This document shows, in pieces, positions 25,188 through 34,699 of a stretch of DNA of 52,359 nt. The notes beneath the pieces were generated by a model that did not search any database, was not told the DNA's origin, and saw only the letters and a program-made list of their open reading frames with translations. The stretch is from contig CAMCFN010000026.1 of NCBI GenBank assembly GCA_945874145.1, positions 1 through 52,359 of the forward strand, written 5' to 3'. How positions within the stretch are numbered: position 1 is the stretch's first letter; every line of letters begins with the position of its first letter. The stretch is from Akkermansia muciniphila (GTDB lineage: Bacteria; Verrucomicrobiota; Verrucomicrobiia; Limisphaerales; SXTU01). A program made the position numbers and the translations under genes.

Positions 25188-26795
25188 ATGAAAACCATCA
25201 CGATCATCCAGCGGCTACGGTCTGGTTTTGCGTTACTGTATCTGGTGGCAATTCTCGGGGCGGGCGTGGTGGCGTGGCACGGCTGGCGGCTGGCCATGGC
25301 GGAACTCGGGGCGGAGACCTTGCGGCGGCAGGTGGGCGTGGCGGGGGAGCGCATCCGGTATGCGACGCTGCAAATGGGAGATTCGCTGCGCGGGGTGATG
25401 CTGGAGCCCGGCAGCCAAGTGGACCGCCGCCGCAAGCGGGAGGCGGATGCGGACTTGGCCCGTGCCATCGGGGAGCTACGGCCGTTGCTGCGGGCGCAAA
25501 CAGATCTGTTGCGGGCGCTGGAGGCGGTAGGGGATTACGACACCGTGACGCTCAACCCCATCGAAGACCGCTTGATGCAACTGGCGACCGATGATCCGGC
25601 CAAGGCCCGGACTGACTACGTCGAGACTTACCTGCCGGCGCGGCGCGTGCAGGAACAGGCGTTGAACGAGCTCATCAACCGCGTCGAGCGGTTGGCCATC
25701 GCGACCAATCTCGAATGGCAACGCCTCGCCTTCAGCAGCGCGGCCGTGGTGTTTGCGCTGGCCGTGCTCGCGTTGTTCCTCGCCCGGCGCATTGAGACGT
25801 CGCTGGCCACTTCCTTGCAAGTGCTCTGGCAGGGCGTGGACCGCATCCGCAGCGGCACCCTCAACGTCCCGGTGCAACTGCCCGAGCGCAATGAATTCAC
25901 CGTGCTCGGCGACAGCCTGAACCGGCTGGGCGCGGAGCTGGCGGAGCTGGCGGAACAACTGCGCGCGGCCGGCGGGGAGGTGCTGACCGAGAATCACGGC
26001 CTGTCGGCAGCCCTCGGGGCCGGCCAGAAGAACGTGACCGAAATGGAGGCGCTCGCCACCGGCTTGGGCACGTCGGCGCGGCGCGTGCTTAACACCTCCG
26101 CCGAGATGTCCCGCACCATCCATGCCGTTTCGGTGGTCGCTGATCAGACCGCGATGCTCACCGACTCCAGCCGGATTGGGCTGGCGCGCATGGGGGAAAC
26201 CATGGCGTCCATCCATCACGCCGCCGACCGCATCAACGCCAAGCTTGCCGTGCTTAATGAGAAGGCCGGGAACATCAATCAAGTGATCGTCACCATGGCC
26301 AAGGTCGCCGATCAGACCAACCTGCTCTCGCTCAATGCCGCCATCGAAGCCGAGAAGGCCGGCGAATACGGCCGTGGCTTCGCCGTGGTCGCCACCGAGA
26401 TCCAACGCCTCGCCGATCAGACCGCCGTCGCGGCCGAGGACATCGAGCAGATGGTCAAGGAGATGCAAAGTGCCGTTACTGCCGGGGTGATGGGCATGGA
26501 CAAGTTCGCCGACGAAGTTCGCCGGGGCGTGGGCGATGTCCATCAAGTCAGCGGCCAGCTCGACCGGGTGCTGCAGCACGTGCAGGGCATCTCGCCCCAG
26601 ATTGAAGCGGTCAACACCACCATGAACGCGCAAACCGAGGGGGCCCGCCAGATTTACGACGTGGCCACCAAGTTCGGCGGCTGCTCCCGCGCCACCACGG
26701 ATGCCCAGCAACAGGCGTGGGTGCGCGTGGAAGCCTTTGAAGCGACCGCCCGCCGGATGCAGGAGCATCTGGCGCGGTTCAAGTCCAAGAATTGA
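25188..26795 (+). CDS. Methyl-accepting chemoreceptor, WspA-like (first copy)
   Basis: A 535-residue receptor: first membrane helix at about residues 9-30, a periplasmic helical sensor about 31-180, second helix about 183-203, a HAMP domain, and a cytoplasmic signalling coiled coil. The hairpin tip reads [20 protein letters not shown], followed by [20 protein letters not shown]. The [14 protein letters not shown] stretch also matches WspA of Pseudomonas. I start at ATG 25188, which directly precedes the membrane helix. The last 40 residues ([17 protein letters not shown]) differ from the second receptor, and the [13 protein letters not shown] block seen there is degraded to IYDVATKFG. It is the first gene of a five-gene chemosensory operon. 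Confidence 0.9.
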   Translation: MKTITIIQRLRSGFALLYLVAILGAGVVAWHGWRLAMAELGAETLRRQVGVAGERIRYATLQMGDSLRGVMLEPGSQVDRRRKREADADLARAIGELRPLLRAQTDLLRALEAVGDYDTVTLNPIEDRLMQLATDDPAKARTDYVETYLPARRVQEQALNELINRVERLAIATNLEWQRLAFSSAAVVFALAVLALFLARRIETSLATSLQVLWQGVDRIRSGTLNVPVQLPERNEFTVLGDSLNRLGAELAELAEQLRAAGGEVLTENHGLSAALGAGQKNVTEMEALATGLGTSARRVLNTSAEMSRTIHAVSVVADQTAMLTDSSRIGLARMGETMASIHHAADRINAKLAVLNEKAGNINQVIVTMAKVADQTNLLSLNAAIEAEKAGEYGRGFAVVATEIQRLADQTAVAAEDIEQMVKEMQSAVTAGVMGMDKFADEVRRGVGDVHQVSGQLDRVLQHVQGISPQIEAVNTTMNAQTEGARQIYDVATKFGGCSRATTDAQQQAWVRVEAFEATARRMQEHLARFKSKN

Positions 26796-26811
26796 TGCTC
26801 TCTTTCCGCCC

Positions 26812-28857
26812 ATGAAATGGCTCTACAACCTCAAGGTCTGGCAGAAGCTCATCCTGCTGGGCTTCCTCTTCGCGATCCCCTTCGGGGCGGTCGTGGCCTG
26901 GGACCTCCTCTTCGTCAAAGCCCCCCGCGACTTGGGCAGTGCGCGCAACGAGATTGCCGCCGTGGGGGTGCAAACGCGCCTGATCAAGCTGCTGCATGAA
27001 CTCCAGCTCTACCGCGACCTCGGCCATGCCGTGGCCAACACCAACGAGACGTTGCGTGTGGCGTTTGAGCAGCAGCTCGCCACGCTCCCGGCGGCGGCGG
27101 CTCCAGCGGGCGAGGCCATCCGCAACCTGGCTGACAAAGTGGACCTCTCGTTGGAGTGGAACACGCTGAACGCCCAACTGGACGAGGTGCTCAAGCGGAA
27201 GAATTACGAACGCCCGGCGCTGGCCTACGAGAGCCGCACGCGGCTCATCGCCGATTGCAAGGCCCTGATCGAACTTGCCGGCGACCGCTCCAAGCTCAGC
27301 GATGAAGCCATCGGCGAACGCTTCCACCTCATGGCGGCCTTGCAATATCGCGGGCCGGATTTGCTCGACGCGCTGTCCAACGCCCGGGGCATCTGCAACG
27401 GCCTGGCCGCGCGCCAGAACGTGGCCGACACCTCCAGCCAGAAAGCCGAGTTCGACGAACTGGAGCGGAACCTCAACCGCATTGAGGCCGCCATGACCAG
27501 CTCCGAGGGCACGTTGTTCACTTCCGTCGCGCGCGTGATGCGGGATCGCCCGGAGCTGAAAGAACGTTTCAGCATCGAGTTCGCACTCGCCCGCGCCGCC
27601 GTGGATGAGTCCGCCAAACTCATTCGTCGCAGCCTGACGGAGCACCACGCGGCGGTGCCGCTGCGCGAGTTTCACGACACCCTCACGCGGGGCACCTCCG
27701 CCATCCTTCGCCTGGAGGACAAGGTGGCCCTCACCTTGAGCGAGCTGCTCCGGGCGCGCATTGACAGCTTTTACACAGACGTGGGCAAGACGCTGGCCAT
27801 CGTGGCGGTGAGCTTCCTGCTGGTGACGCTGGTCGCGGTGTTCATTGGTCGAAACATCACCGGCCCGCTCAACGAAGTGGTCGAAGTCGCCGACCAGATC
27901 GCCGAGGGCGATCTGGCCGTGAACGTCTCCGCGCAGGATCGCACCGACGAGATGGGTGGCCTCATGCGTGCCCTCCAGCGGATGGTGCGCAGCCTGACCG
28001 ACATCGTCGGACAGGTGCAAAAATCCGGGTTGCAGGTGAACACCTCGGTCAACCAAATCTCCGTCACCGGCAAGCAGCAGCAGACCACTGCCACCAACAT
28101 CGCCAGCACCACCACGCAAATCGGGGCTACCGCCAGGGAAATCTCCGCCACTTCCATTGAGCTGGTGAAGATGATGAAGGACGCCACCGCCGTGGCCGAG
28201 GACACCGCCGCGCTCGCCAACAAAGGCCAGGAAGGCCTGGCCCGCATGCGCGACACGATGAGCCAGCTCACGTCCGCCGCCGGCCTCATTCAGGCCAAGC
28301 TCAGTGTGCTCAATGAAAAGGCTGCGAACGTCAACCAGGTCGTCACCGCCATCACGAAGATTGCCGACCGCACCAACCTGCTCTCGCTCAACGCCGCCAT
28401 TGAGGCGGAGAAGGCCGGCGAATACGGACGCGGCTTCTCCGTCGTGGCCACGGAAATCCGCCGCCTCGCCGATCAGACCGCCGTGGCCACCTATGACATC
28501 GAGCAGATGGTCAAGGAGATGCAGGCCGCCGTGTCCGCCGGCACGCTGGCCATGAACCAGACCGCCGAGGAAATCCGCACGGGCGTGAAGGAAGTTCAAT
28601 CCGTCGGCACGCAGCTCGCGCAGATCATTCAACAAGTGCAGCAGCTTGCCCCGCGCTTCGAAAAGGTGAACTCCGGCATGCAATCGCAATCCGCCGGCGG
28701 CCAGCAAATCAGCGAGGCGCTCACCCAGTTGAGCCGGGCCGTCCAGCAAACGGCGCAATCCCTGGAGCAGTCCAACCAGGCCATCGAGCAGCTCAAGACC
28801 ACCGCCTACGGCCTGCGCGAGGGCGTGGCCCGGTTCAAATTGCCCGGCAGCCGATGA
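26812..28857 (+). CDS. Methyl-accepting chemoreceptor, WspA-like (second copy)
   Basis: A 681-residue receptor 16 bp after the first. Membrane helices lie at about residues 12-35 and 323-345, enclosing a long helical periplasmic sensor. HAMP follows (about 345-400), then a signalling domain with the hairpin [20 protein letters not shown] and [20 protein letters not shown], the WspA signature. The [20 protein letters not shown] tail is intact. Its sensor shows no clear similarity to that of the first receptor, so the pair may read two inputs through one kinase. No methyltransferase or methylesterase gene is adjacent, so how either receptor adapts is unclear. Confidence 0.92.
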   Translation: MKWLYNLKVWQKLILLGFLFAIPFGAVVAWDLLFVKAPRDLGSARNEIAAVGVQTRLIKLLHELQLYRDLGHAVANTNETLRVAFEQQLATLPAAAAPAGEAIRNLADKVDLSLEWNTLNAQLDEVLKRKNYERPALAYESRTRLIADCKALIELAGDRSKLSDEAIGERFHLMAALQYRGPDLLDALSNARGICNGLAARQNVADTSSQKAEFDELERNLNRIEAAMTSSEGTLFTSVARVMRDRPELKERFSIEFALARAAVDESAKLIRRSLTEHHAAVPLREFHDTLTRGTSAILRLEDKVALTLSELLRARIDSFYTDVGKTLAIVAVSFLLVTLVAVFIGRNITGPLNEVVEVADQIAEGDLAVNVSAQDRTDEMGGLMRALQRMVRSLTDIVGQVQKSGLQVNTSVNQISVTGKQQQTTATNIASTTTQIGATAREISATSIELVKMMKDATAVAEDTAALANKGQEGLARMRDTMSQLTSAAGLIQAKLSVLNEKAANVNQVVTAITKIADRTNLLSLNAAIEAEKAGEYGRGFSVVATEIRRLADQTAVATYDIEQMVKEMQAAVSAGTLAMNQTAEEIRTGVKEVQSVGTQLAQIIQQVQQLAPRFEKVNSGMQSQSAGGQQISEALTQLSRAVQQTAQSLEQSNQAIEQLKTTAYGLREGVARFKLPGSR

Positions 28858-28947
28858 GCTTGCAGCGTTCACCGTTCAGCGTTCAGCCGGGGCACGAGGG
28901 TGCCGGACGGCGGCCTGACCGCTGTCGGCTGATCGCTGACCGCTAAC
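28858..28947. repeat. Short tandem and inverted repeat in the chemosensory operon
   Basis: The 90 bp between the second receptor and the CheW gene contain tandem GTTCAGCGTTCAG-type units and a GCTGATCGCTGACCGCT segment that is partly inverted relative to them. It could fold into a weak stem within the mRNA. No promoter or terminator is evident. Confidence 0.35.
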
Positions 28948-29406
28948 ATGCTCTTCCTCACCTTCCAGCTTGGAGCTGACCGTTACGCGTTGGAGGCGGC
29001 GCGCGTGATCGAGGTGCTGGCGATGGTGGAGCTGCGGAAGATCGCGGGTGCGCCGGTGGGCACGGCGGGTGAGTTCGACTATCGCGGGGCCGCCGTGCCG
29101 GTGCTGGACCTCTGCCAGTTGGCGTTGGGCCGGTCCTCCAATCATCGCCTTAGCACGCGCATCCTGCTGCTGCACCACGAATCCCAGTCCGGGGGCCTGC
29201 GGCCGCTGGGCTTGATTGCCGAGCACGCCACGGAATTGGTGGCGAAGCATTTGGGCGAGTTCACCAGCGCGGGCGATACGCTGGTGGCCCCCGACCAGCG
29301 GGGCCGGCTCCGCTTGTTGCAACTGGACAAGCTGCTGACCGATGAGCTGCGCGATCTGCTCGCGGTGTTTTACCTCACGCAAAATCTGAACGCGGATGCT
29401 GTCTGA
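28948..29406 (+). CDS. wspB: CheW-like adaptor, WspB type
   Basis: A 152-residue CheW-domain protein (MLFLTFQLGADRYALEAARV start, YRGAAVPVLDLCQL in the middle), the adaptor that couples receptor to kinase. By order (after the receptors, before a second, longer CheW protein) it corresponds to WspB. It overlaps the next gene by 11 bp, showing translational coupling. It contains a single CheW domain and no extra region. Confidence 0.82.
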   Translation: MLFLTFQLGADRYALEAARVIEVLAMVELRKIAGAPVGTAGEFDYRGAAVPVLDLCQLALGRSSNHRLSTRILLLHHESQSGGLRPLGLIAEHATELVAKHLGEFTSAGDTLVAPDQRGRLRLLQLDKLLTDELRDLLAVFYLTQNLNADAV

Positions 29407-30145
29407 GTTCAAAACCCGCCGCCGCACCCATGCGGAGGACGCCCCGCCCGCCCCGCCGGCAGAGACCGCGCTGGCGGTGGGCTTGCCAGCGGCGCGGACG
29501 GATTGCTGGCAGCACATCGGCATCTGGGGCAACGGTTCCTGCCAGGAATTGCAGGTCCACCTCCACTGTCGGAACTGCCCCGTCTATGCCGCCGCTGCGA
29601 TGCGGTTGCTGGATTCCCGGCCGCCTGCCGACTACCGGCGCGAGTGGACCGAGCGCATCGCCGAACTCGCGGCCGTCACGGCGGTGGGCACGCCCATGCT
29701 CGTGTTTCGCATCGGTGATGAATGGCTGGCGCTGGGCATCGGCGTGATGGAGGAGGTCGGCGAGACCCGGCCCATCCACACGCTGCCGCATCGGCGCGAG
29801 GGCGTGCTGCTGGGCGTGGTCAACGTGCGGGGCGAACTGCAGGTCTGCGTATCCGTGGGCCGGCTGCTGGGGATTGAGAAGGGCGTTGGCTCGGGCGGCT
29901 TGCTGCCCAAGGCCTCCGCTGGCCGGCTGCTGGTGGTGAGCCATGAAGGCGAGCATTATGCGTTTCCCGTGACGGAGGTGCGCGGCGTGCAACACCTCGC
30001 CTTGCCTGAGACCCCGGCCGAGTCCAGCGCGGATGACCGCATCCTGCGCACGGCGGGCCGTGGCCGGGTGGTCTGGCGCGGCCAAAGTGTCTGCTGCCTC
30101 GATGAGGGTAAGCTGTTCGCGGCCTTGAGCCGCAGCCTCGCATGA
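29396..30145 (+). CDS. wspD: CheW-like adaptor with cysteine-rich N-terminal segment, WspD type
   Basis: A 249-residue protein. Residues 36-65 carry the segment CWQHIGIWGNGSC, then LHCRNCPVY, with Cys37, Cys49, Cys58 and Cys61; I recall this pattern from WspD proteins, where it precedes the CheW domain. The CheW domain covers about residues 95-245 (MLVFRIGDEWLALGIGVMEE, LGVVNVRGELQVCVSVGRLL). The cysteines could bind a metal or Fe-S cluster. The start at 29396 overlaps the upstream adaptor gene. Together with WspB- and WspE-like neighbours, this identifies the locus as Wsp-like rather than a motility chemotaxis operon. Confidence 0.85.
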   Translation: MLSEFKTRRRTHAEDAPPAPPAETALAVGLPAARTDCWQHIGIWGNGSCQELQVHLHCRNCPVYAAAAMRLLDSRPPADYRREWTERIAELAAVTAVGTPMLVFRIGDEWLALGIGVMEEVGETRPIHTLPHRREGVLLGVVNVRGELQVCVSVGRLLGIEKGVGSGGLLPKASAGRLLVVSHEGEHYAFPVTEVRGVQHLALPETPAESSADDRILRTAGRGRVVWRGQSVCCLDEGKLFAALSRSLA

Positions 30146-30206
30146 ATCTTTTGCTGCATCGCTTGCCAGCCAGGCACGGGATTTTCCCCGAAGGCAATTT
30201 CACCTC

Positions 30207-32564
30207 GTGAGCAATTCCCTGCCCGACGACCTCAGCAGTTTCTCGATGCTCGACCTGTTCAAGGCCGAGGCCGAGAACCAAGAAGCCGTGCTCAACTCCG
30301 GGCTGCTGGGCTTGGAGAAGGATGCCAGCCCCGCGCAGCTCGAATCCCTCATGCGCGCGGCGCATTCGCTCAAGGGGGCGGCGCGGATCGTGGGGCTGGA
30401 TGCCGCCGTCCGCGTGGCGCATGCGATGGAGGATGCCTTTGTCGCCGTGCAGCAAAGCCCTGTGCCGCTGGCGAAGAAGCCCGTCGCCGGCCTGCTGGAT
30501 CGGGCGGATCTCGCGCAAAAGTATCGCGGGCAGACCGCCTTCACCACCTTGCTGGTGGACATGATGCTGGAGGGCGTGGACTTGCTGGATCGCATCGCCC
30601 ACACGCCCGAAGCGCAGATCGAGGAGTGGAACACCGTGCATGCGCCGGAGATAAGCCAGTATCTCACCAGCGTGGCCGCGCTGATGGAGGTGCACGGGCA
30701 GGCGGAGAAATTCGCGCTGGGTGGCGGCTCCCCGATGGCTGGAGCCGCACCGGCGAGCAAGCCGGTGGCGGAGGGGCAATTGCCCGCGACCACCCCGGCC
30801 AACGGAGAGGAACAGGAGCGTTCCCTGCGCATCACGGCCGACAGCCTGAACCGGCTGCTCGCGCTGGCCGGCGAATCGCAGGTGGAAGCCCGGCGGTTGC
30901 GGCCGTTTGCGGAGGCGCTGTTGCGGCTGAAGCGCCAGCTCGGGGACGTGAGCGAAGCCTTTGACCATCTGCGTGAGTCGCTGCCGACACCGCTCACCAG
31001 CGACACTTTGCGGGACCGCGTTCACACGTTGCAGGCTTGTCTTGCGGGCGCGCGCCAGTATCTCGGCGAGCAGCTCGTGGATCTGGAGCAACTGGGCCGG
31101 CGCTCGGCGAATCTCTCCGGCCGCATGTATGGCGCCACGCTGGCCTGCCGGATGCGACCATTCGCCGATGGCATCCAAGGTTTCCCCCGGATGGTGCGGG
31201 ATCTGTGCAAGCGGCTGGGCAAGGAAGCGACGCTGGAGATTCTGGGCGAGGACACGCAGGTGGATCGCGACATCCTCGAAAAGCTGGAGCCGCTCATCAC
31301 TCAAATGTTGCGCAATGCGTTGGACCACGGCTTGGAGCTGCCGGACGACCGGGTGAGCCGGGGCAAGTCGCGCGCGGGCCGGCTGACACTCGAAGCGCGG
31401 CACAGCAACGGCAAATTGCTCGTCTCCGTCGCCGATGACGGGCGCGGAGTGGATTACGATCATCTCCGGCGGTCCATCGTGCGCAAAGGGTTGGTTGCCG
31501 CCGGGACCGCCACGCAGCTGAGCGAAGCGGAATTGCTGGAATTCCTCTTCCTGCCGGGCTTTTCCACCAAGGATGAGGTGTCGGAAATGTCCGGGCGCGG
31601 TGTGGGGCTGGACATCGTGATGAACGTGGTCAAGAGCGTGCGCGGAGCCGTGCGCGTGACCTCGGCGGCGGGGGCGGGCACGCGCTTCCAGATGCAATTG
31701 CCCCTCACCCTCTCCGTGATCCGCACGCTGCTGGTGGAGGTGGCGGGCGAGCCTTACGCGGTGCCGCTGGCCGCCGTCAGCCGCACCTTGAAGGTGGAGC
31801 GGGCCGCCATCGAGACGGTGGATAATCACCAGACTTTCCTGCATGAGGGCCGGCGCGTGGCCTTGGTGACAGCGCATCAAGTGCTGGAACGGGGCGAGCC
31901 GGCCGGCCTCAACGGCGAATTGCCGATCATCGTCCTCGGCGAACGTGACCGGTGCGTGGGCTTGCTCGTGGATCGCTTTGCCGGTGAACGCGAACTGGTA
32001 GTCCAACCCTTGGACTCCAAGCTGGGCAAGATTCGCGATATCGCCGCCGGGGCGCTCATGGAAGAGGGTGCCCCGGTGTTGCTTTTGGATGTGGATGACG
32101 TGCTGCTTTCTGCCGAGCGAATCTTGTCGGCGGGCGCGGCGGACGGCTTGCAGGAGACGTTGCGCACCGGGGCATCCGTCCGCCGTCGGCAGCGGATCTT
32201 GGTGGTGGATGATTCGCTCACCGTCCGCGAACTCGAGCGCAAGCTGCTCCAGGAACAAGGCTACGAAGTGACCGTCGCGGTCGATGGCATGGATGGTTGG
32301 AACGCGGTGCGCACGGGTGTGTTTGACCTCGTCATCACGGACATGGACATGCCGCGCATGGATGGCTCGGAGCTGACCCGCCTGATCAAGCAGGACGTGC
32401 TGCTGCGCCGCTTGCCCGTGATGATGATCACCTACAAGGAACGGGAGGAGGATCGCCAGCGCGGGCTGCGGGCGGGCGTGGATGTCTTCCTTACCAAGGG
32501 CAGCTTTCAAGACGCGACCTTTCTGCGGGAGGTGGATGGGCTCATCGGTCCGGTCGTGAAGTAA
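30207..32564 (+). CDS. wspE: Hybrid CheA-type histidine kinase with receiver domain, WspE type
   Basis: A 785-residue kinase. An HPt domain has the phospho-accepting His53 in AAHSLKGAAR. A dimerisation region (about 210-330), a HATPase domain with N-box LRNALDHGLE and GRGVGLDIV, a CheW-like domain (about 500-640) and a C-terminal receiver (about 662-785) with Asp712 in TDMDMPRMDG follow. The conserved lysine of the receiver is in FLTKGSF. The start is GTG at 30207. This HPt-CheA-REC layout is that of WspE, which phosphorylates the diguanylate cyclase WspR in Pseudomonas. No wspR, wspC or wspF gene follows; mqnD comes 77 bp later. Confidence 0.93.
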   Translation: MSNSLPDDLSSFSMLDLFKAEAENQEAVLNSGLLGLEKDASPAQLESLMRAAHSLKGAARIVGLDAAVRVAHAMEDAFVAVQQSPVPLAKKPVAGLLDRADLAQKYRGQTAFTTLLVDMMLEGVDLLDRIAHTPEAQIEEWNTVHAPEISQYLTSVAALMEVHGQAEKFALGGGSPMAGAAPASKPVAEGQLPATTPANGEEQERSLRITADSLNRLLALAGESQVEARRLRPFAEALLRLKRQLGDVSEAFDHLRESLPTPLTSDTLRDRVHTLQACLAGARQYLGEQLVDLEQLGRRSANLSGRMYGATLACRMRPFADGIQGFPRMVRDLCKRLGKEATLEILGEDTQVDRDILEKLEPLITQMLRNALDHGLELPDDRVSRGKSRAGRLTLEARHSNGKLLVSVADDGRGVDYDHLRRSIVRKGLVAAGTATQLSEAELLEFLFLPGFSTKDEVSEMSGRGVGLDIVMNVVKSVRGAVRVTSAAGAGTRFQMQLPLTLSVIRTLLVEVAGEPYAVPLAAVSRTLKVERAAIETVDNHQTFLHEGRRVALVTAHQVLERGEPAGLNGELPIIVLGERDRCVGLLVDRFAGERELVVQPLDSKLGKIRDIAAGALMEEGAPVLLLDVDDVLLSAERILSAGAADGLQETLRTGASVRRRQRILVVDDSLTVRELERKLLQEQGYEVTVAVDGMDGWNAVRTGVFDLVITDMDMPRMDGSELTRLIKQDVLLRRLPVMMITYKEREEDRQRGLRAGVDVFLTKGSFQDATFLREVDGLIGPVVK

Positions 32565-32641
32565 GCCTAGAATTCGCGCGGGTTCCGCAGCCTTTTCTCC
32601 GCTCGACAAGCCGGTGGTAGCCAGCGGACATTTTTCATCGT

Positions 32642-33493
32642 ATGGACCAACGCACGCTTACCCTCGGCCACTCGCCTGATCCCGACGACGCCTTCATGTT
32701 CTACGCCTTGGCGAAGGAGCTGATCCCCACGCTGGGCTATCGTTTCGAGCACATTTTGCAGGACATCCAAACCCTCAACGAGCGCGCGACCCAGGGTGAA
32801 TTGGACATCTCCGCTGTGAGCATCCACGCCTACGCCCACGTCGCCGACCAGTATGCGCTCCTGCCCAGCGGCGCGAGCATGGGCGATGGTTACGGTCCGA
32901 TGTTGGTGGCCAAACGCCCGCTCACCCGAGATGCCATGGCGACCCGCCGCATCGCGGTGCCGGGACGCATGACCAGCGCCTTCCTCGCGCTCCAGCTATA
33001 CCTAGGCCGGCCAGCCCGCGAGTTTGAGCATGTGATTGTGCCCTTCGACCTCATCTTCGAGGCGGTGCAGAACGGCGTGGCTGACGTGGGGCTCATCATT
33101 CACGAAGGCCAGCTTACCTTTGAGAAGCAGGGTTTTCACCTGTGTGAAGATTTGGGTGCTTGGTGGGGTCGGGAGCACGACGGCCTGCCTTTGCCCCTCG
33201 GCGGTAATGTGATTCACAAGCGCATCCCGGCCGCCGAGCGGAAGGTGATTTCTGACCTGCTCACCGCGAGCATCCAATACAGTTTGGAGCATCGTCCCGA
33301 AGCGGTGAAACACTCCCTCCGGTGGGCGCGGGGCATGGGCCAGGAGCTCGCGGACAAGTTCGTGGGGATGTATGTGAACCACTGGACCCTGGACTACGGC
33401 GAACGCGGTCGCGAGGCCATCCGACGGTTTCTCGGCGAGGCTGCGAAGCACGGGTTGATCCCCCGTCAGCCGGAGCTGGAGTTCGTGGTCTGA
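32642..33493 (+). CDS. mqnD: 1,4-dihydroxy-6-naphthoate synthase (menaquinone, futalosine pathway)
   Basis: A 283-residue MqnD-family protein, which converts cyclic dehypoxanthine futalosine to 1,4-dihydroxy-6-naphthoate. The opening LTLGHSPDPDDAFMFYAL and the periplasmic-binding-protein-like two-lobe fold, with GVADVGLIIHEGQLTFE in the second lobe, are characteristic. MqnA is the related alternative, but the SPDPDDAFMF start fits MqnD. No signal peptide is present. It implies that the organism makes menaquinone by the futalosine route. It may be co-transcribed with the chemosensory operon, which is probably coincidental. Confidence 0.9.
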   Translation: MDQRTLTLGHSPDPDDAFMFYALAKELIPTLGYRFEHILQDIQTLNERATQGELDISAVSIHAYAHVADQYALLPSGASMGDGYGPMLVAKRPLTRDAMATRRIAVPGRMTSAFLALQLYLGRPAREFEHVIVPFDLIFEAVQNGVADVGLIIHEGQLTFEKQGFHLCEDLGAWWGREHDGLPLPLGGNVIHKRIPAAERKVISDLLTASIQYSLEHRPEAVKHSLRWARGMGQELADKFVGMYVNHWTLDYGERGREAIRRFLGEAAKHGLIPRQPELEFVV

Positions 33494-33503
33494 CCGGGCC
33501 GCA

Positions 33504-34097
33504 CTATTGCGAGCGCACGCGGTCCATCTTGGCGCGACAATCCGGACAGCAAGCGTGGAACTCGGTGTCGCCCGTCTGGGTCGGGAAGGGCAGTGTGACC
33601 TTGTGCCACTGGTCGTGCAGATCGCGCGCCTGGCCACAAACACTGCACACAGCGATGAATTGCTTGAGCTGCGCGACGCTTTGGAGCTGCGCCTCAGCAT
33701 CAGAGAGCCGCTGAATCAGGTAGGACTGCAGCTCCACAGCTTGAACCGCCACTTTGAGCCGGGCTTGGAGCACTTCCTTGTCGAAGGGCTTGCTGACAAA
33801 ATCGTTGGCCCCGGCTTCCAAGGCTTCCAGCAGGCTGTCCTTTCCGCCACGGGCCGTGACAAGGATGATGTAGAACGGCGCAATATTGGCCTCCCGGATG
33901 CGACGAGTCAGCTCCATGCCGTTAACCTCAGGCATGAACCAGTCAAACAGGCCGATGCGCAGGCTCGTGTCATGCTGGAGCACTTCCCATGCTTCCGCGC
34001 CGTTTGTCGTGGGGACCACCCCATACCCCCATTTTGAGAGCAGGTTCATCATCACCTGCCGGATGATCGGATCGTCATCAGCGATTAGCAGCTTCAT
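33504..34097 (-). CDS. Response regulator with a cysteine-rich C-terminal tail
   Basis: A 197-residue protein. The receiver domain (residues 1-120) has the acidic pocket IADDDP, phospho-accepting Asp52 in FDWFMPEVNG, Thr81 in VTARG and the lysine in SKPFDKE. A coiled-coil stretch (about 115-145) leads to a small domain with CSVCGQARD (Cys151, Cys154) and HACCPDC (Cys183/184, Cys187). This is the FIPICSYCKKIRD-type cysteine tail seen at the end of many two-component proteins and probably binds zinc. No DNA-binding or cyclase domain is present. The gene is convergent with mqnD. It is the only free receiver near the Wsp-like kinase, so a link is possible but unproven. Confidence 0.88.
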   Translation of the reverse strand: MKLLIADDDPIIRQVMMNLLSKWGYGVVPTTNGAEAWEVLQHDTSLRIGLFDWFMPEVNGMELTRRIREANIAPFYIILVTARGGKDSLLEALEAGANDFVSKPFDKEVLQARLKVAVQAVELQSYLIQRLSDAEAQLQSVAQLKQFIAVCSVCGQARDLHDQWHKVTLPFPTQTGDTEFHACCPDCRAKMDRVRSQ

Positions 34098-34261
34098 GAA
34101 ATGGAGAGCAAGACGGGATCACAACGCGCCACACGGACTAGCTTAGTAGTCACAAATCATCGGCCCGACAATCAAAATACCCCAGAAGCTGTAGTGGCCG
34201 GGCGTATTCACGAAGGGGGAGGCTGGGCCGCGCAATTTCTTTTCTGTAAAAGCAGCGATCA

Positions 34262-34395
34262 TCAGGTTGCGGGTTGGGTCACTGGTTCCATGTTGAGGTA
34301 GATTTTTCCGGTTTCCCATTGCTCGCTAATCTCGACGAGCAGGGCGGTGTCGAGGCGCAGGACGGAGGCTTCGTTGTGGAACAGGCGTGCGCACA
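34262..34395 (-). pseudogene. IS256-family transposase, C-terminal fragment
   Basis: The minus strand reads an uninterrupted tail with ASVLRLDTALLVEISEQW and ETGKIYLNMEP, the end of Mutator/IS256 transposases, closed by a stop at 34262-34264. Only about 43 codons remain, and no catalytic part is present. The stretch 34098-34261 between this and the response regulator holds nothing I recognise. Confidence 0.75.
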
Positions 34396-34439
34396 CGGCC
34401 CTGGTCGTCGCGACGGGAGAGATCCAGCCGGGCGTTTAC

Positions 34440-34676
34440 AGGTTTGCCGAATTAACCGAGAAAGCGATTCGGCGGGGCAGCCTCGTGAGTGTGCCCGATG
34501 TACAAGCGGCCAGCGTCAAGTTTTTGGAGGCGTGGAACCGGAAGCCCAAGCCGTTCATCTGGGCGGCAAAGGTGGAAGACATCCTCCGGAAGCTTGAGCG
34601 GGCCCGGGCCAATCTGGAGCAAATCAAACCCGGCTACGCCCAACCCAGAGCAAAAAGGAAGGCGAATCCAGCGTGA
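34440..34676 (+). pseudogene. IS630-family transposase, C-terminal fragment
   Basis: The plus strand reads TEKAIRRGSLVSVPDV, then FLEAWNRKPKPFIWAAKVED and ILRKLERARANLEQI, the C-terminal end of IS630-type transposases (the NxxPKPFxWxA motif). The upstream catalytic domain is missing, and the frame becomes unrelated before about 34430. It abuts the IS256 fragment. Confidence 0.78.
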
Positions 34677-34699
34677 AGCCATTTTCCAGACACTACATT

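Noticed and set aside
25476..28872. Long minus-strand open frames opposite both chemoreceptor genes
   Set aside because: Low-complexity Gly/His/Leu-rich antisense translations of coiled-coil coding DNA; the plus-strand genes are certain.
25188..32564. A flagellar or twitching chemotaxis operon
   Set aside because: No cheY, cheR, cheB, flagellar or pilus motor genes are present, and the WspD-type adaptor and WspA-type receptor tips point to a Wsp-like pathway.
29820..32609. A 929-codon minus-strand open frame opposite the CheA-type gene
   Set aside because: Same effect of high GC; it crosses several real gene boundaries and has no recognisable domain.
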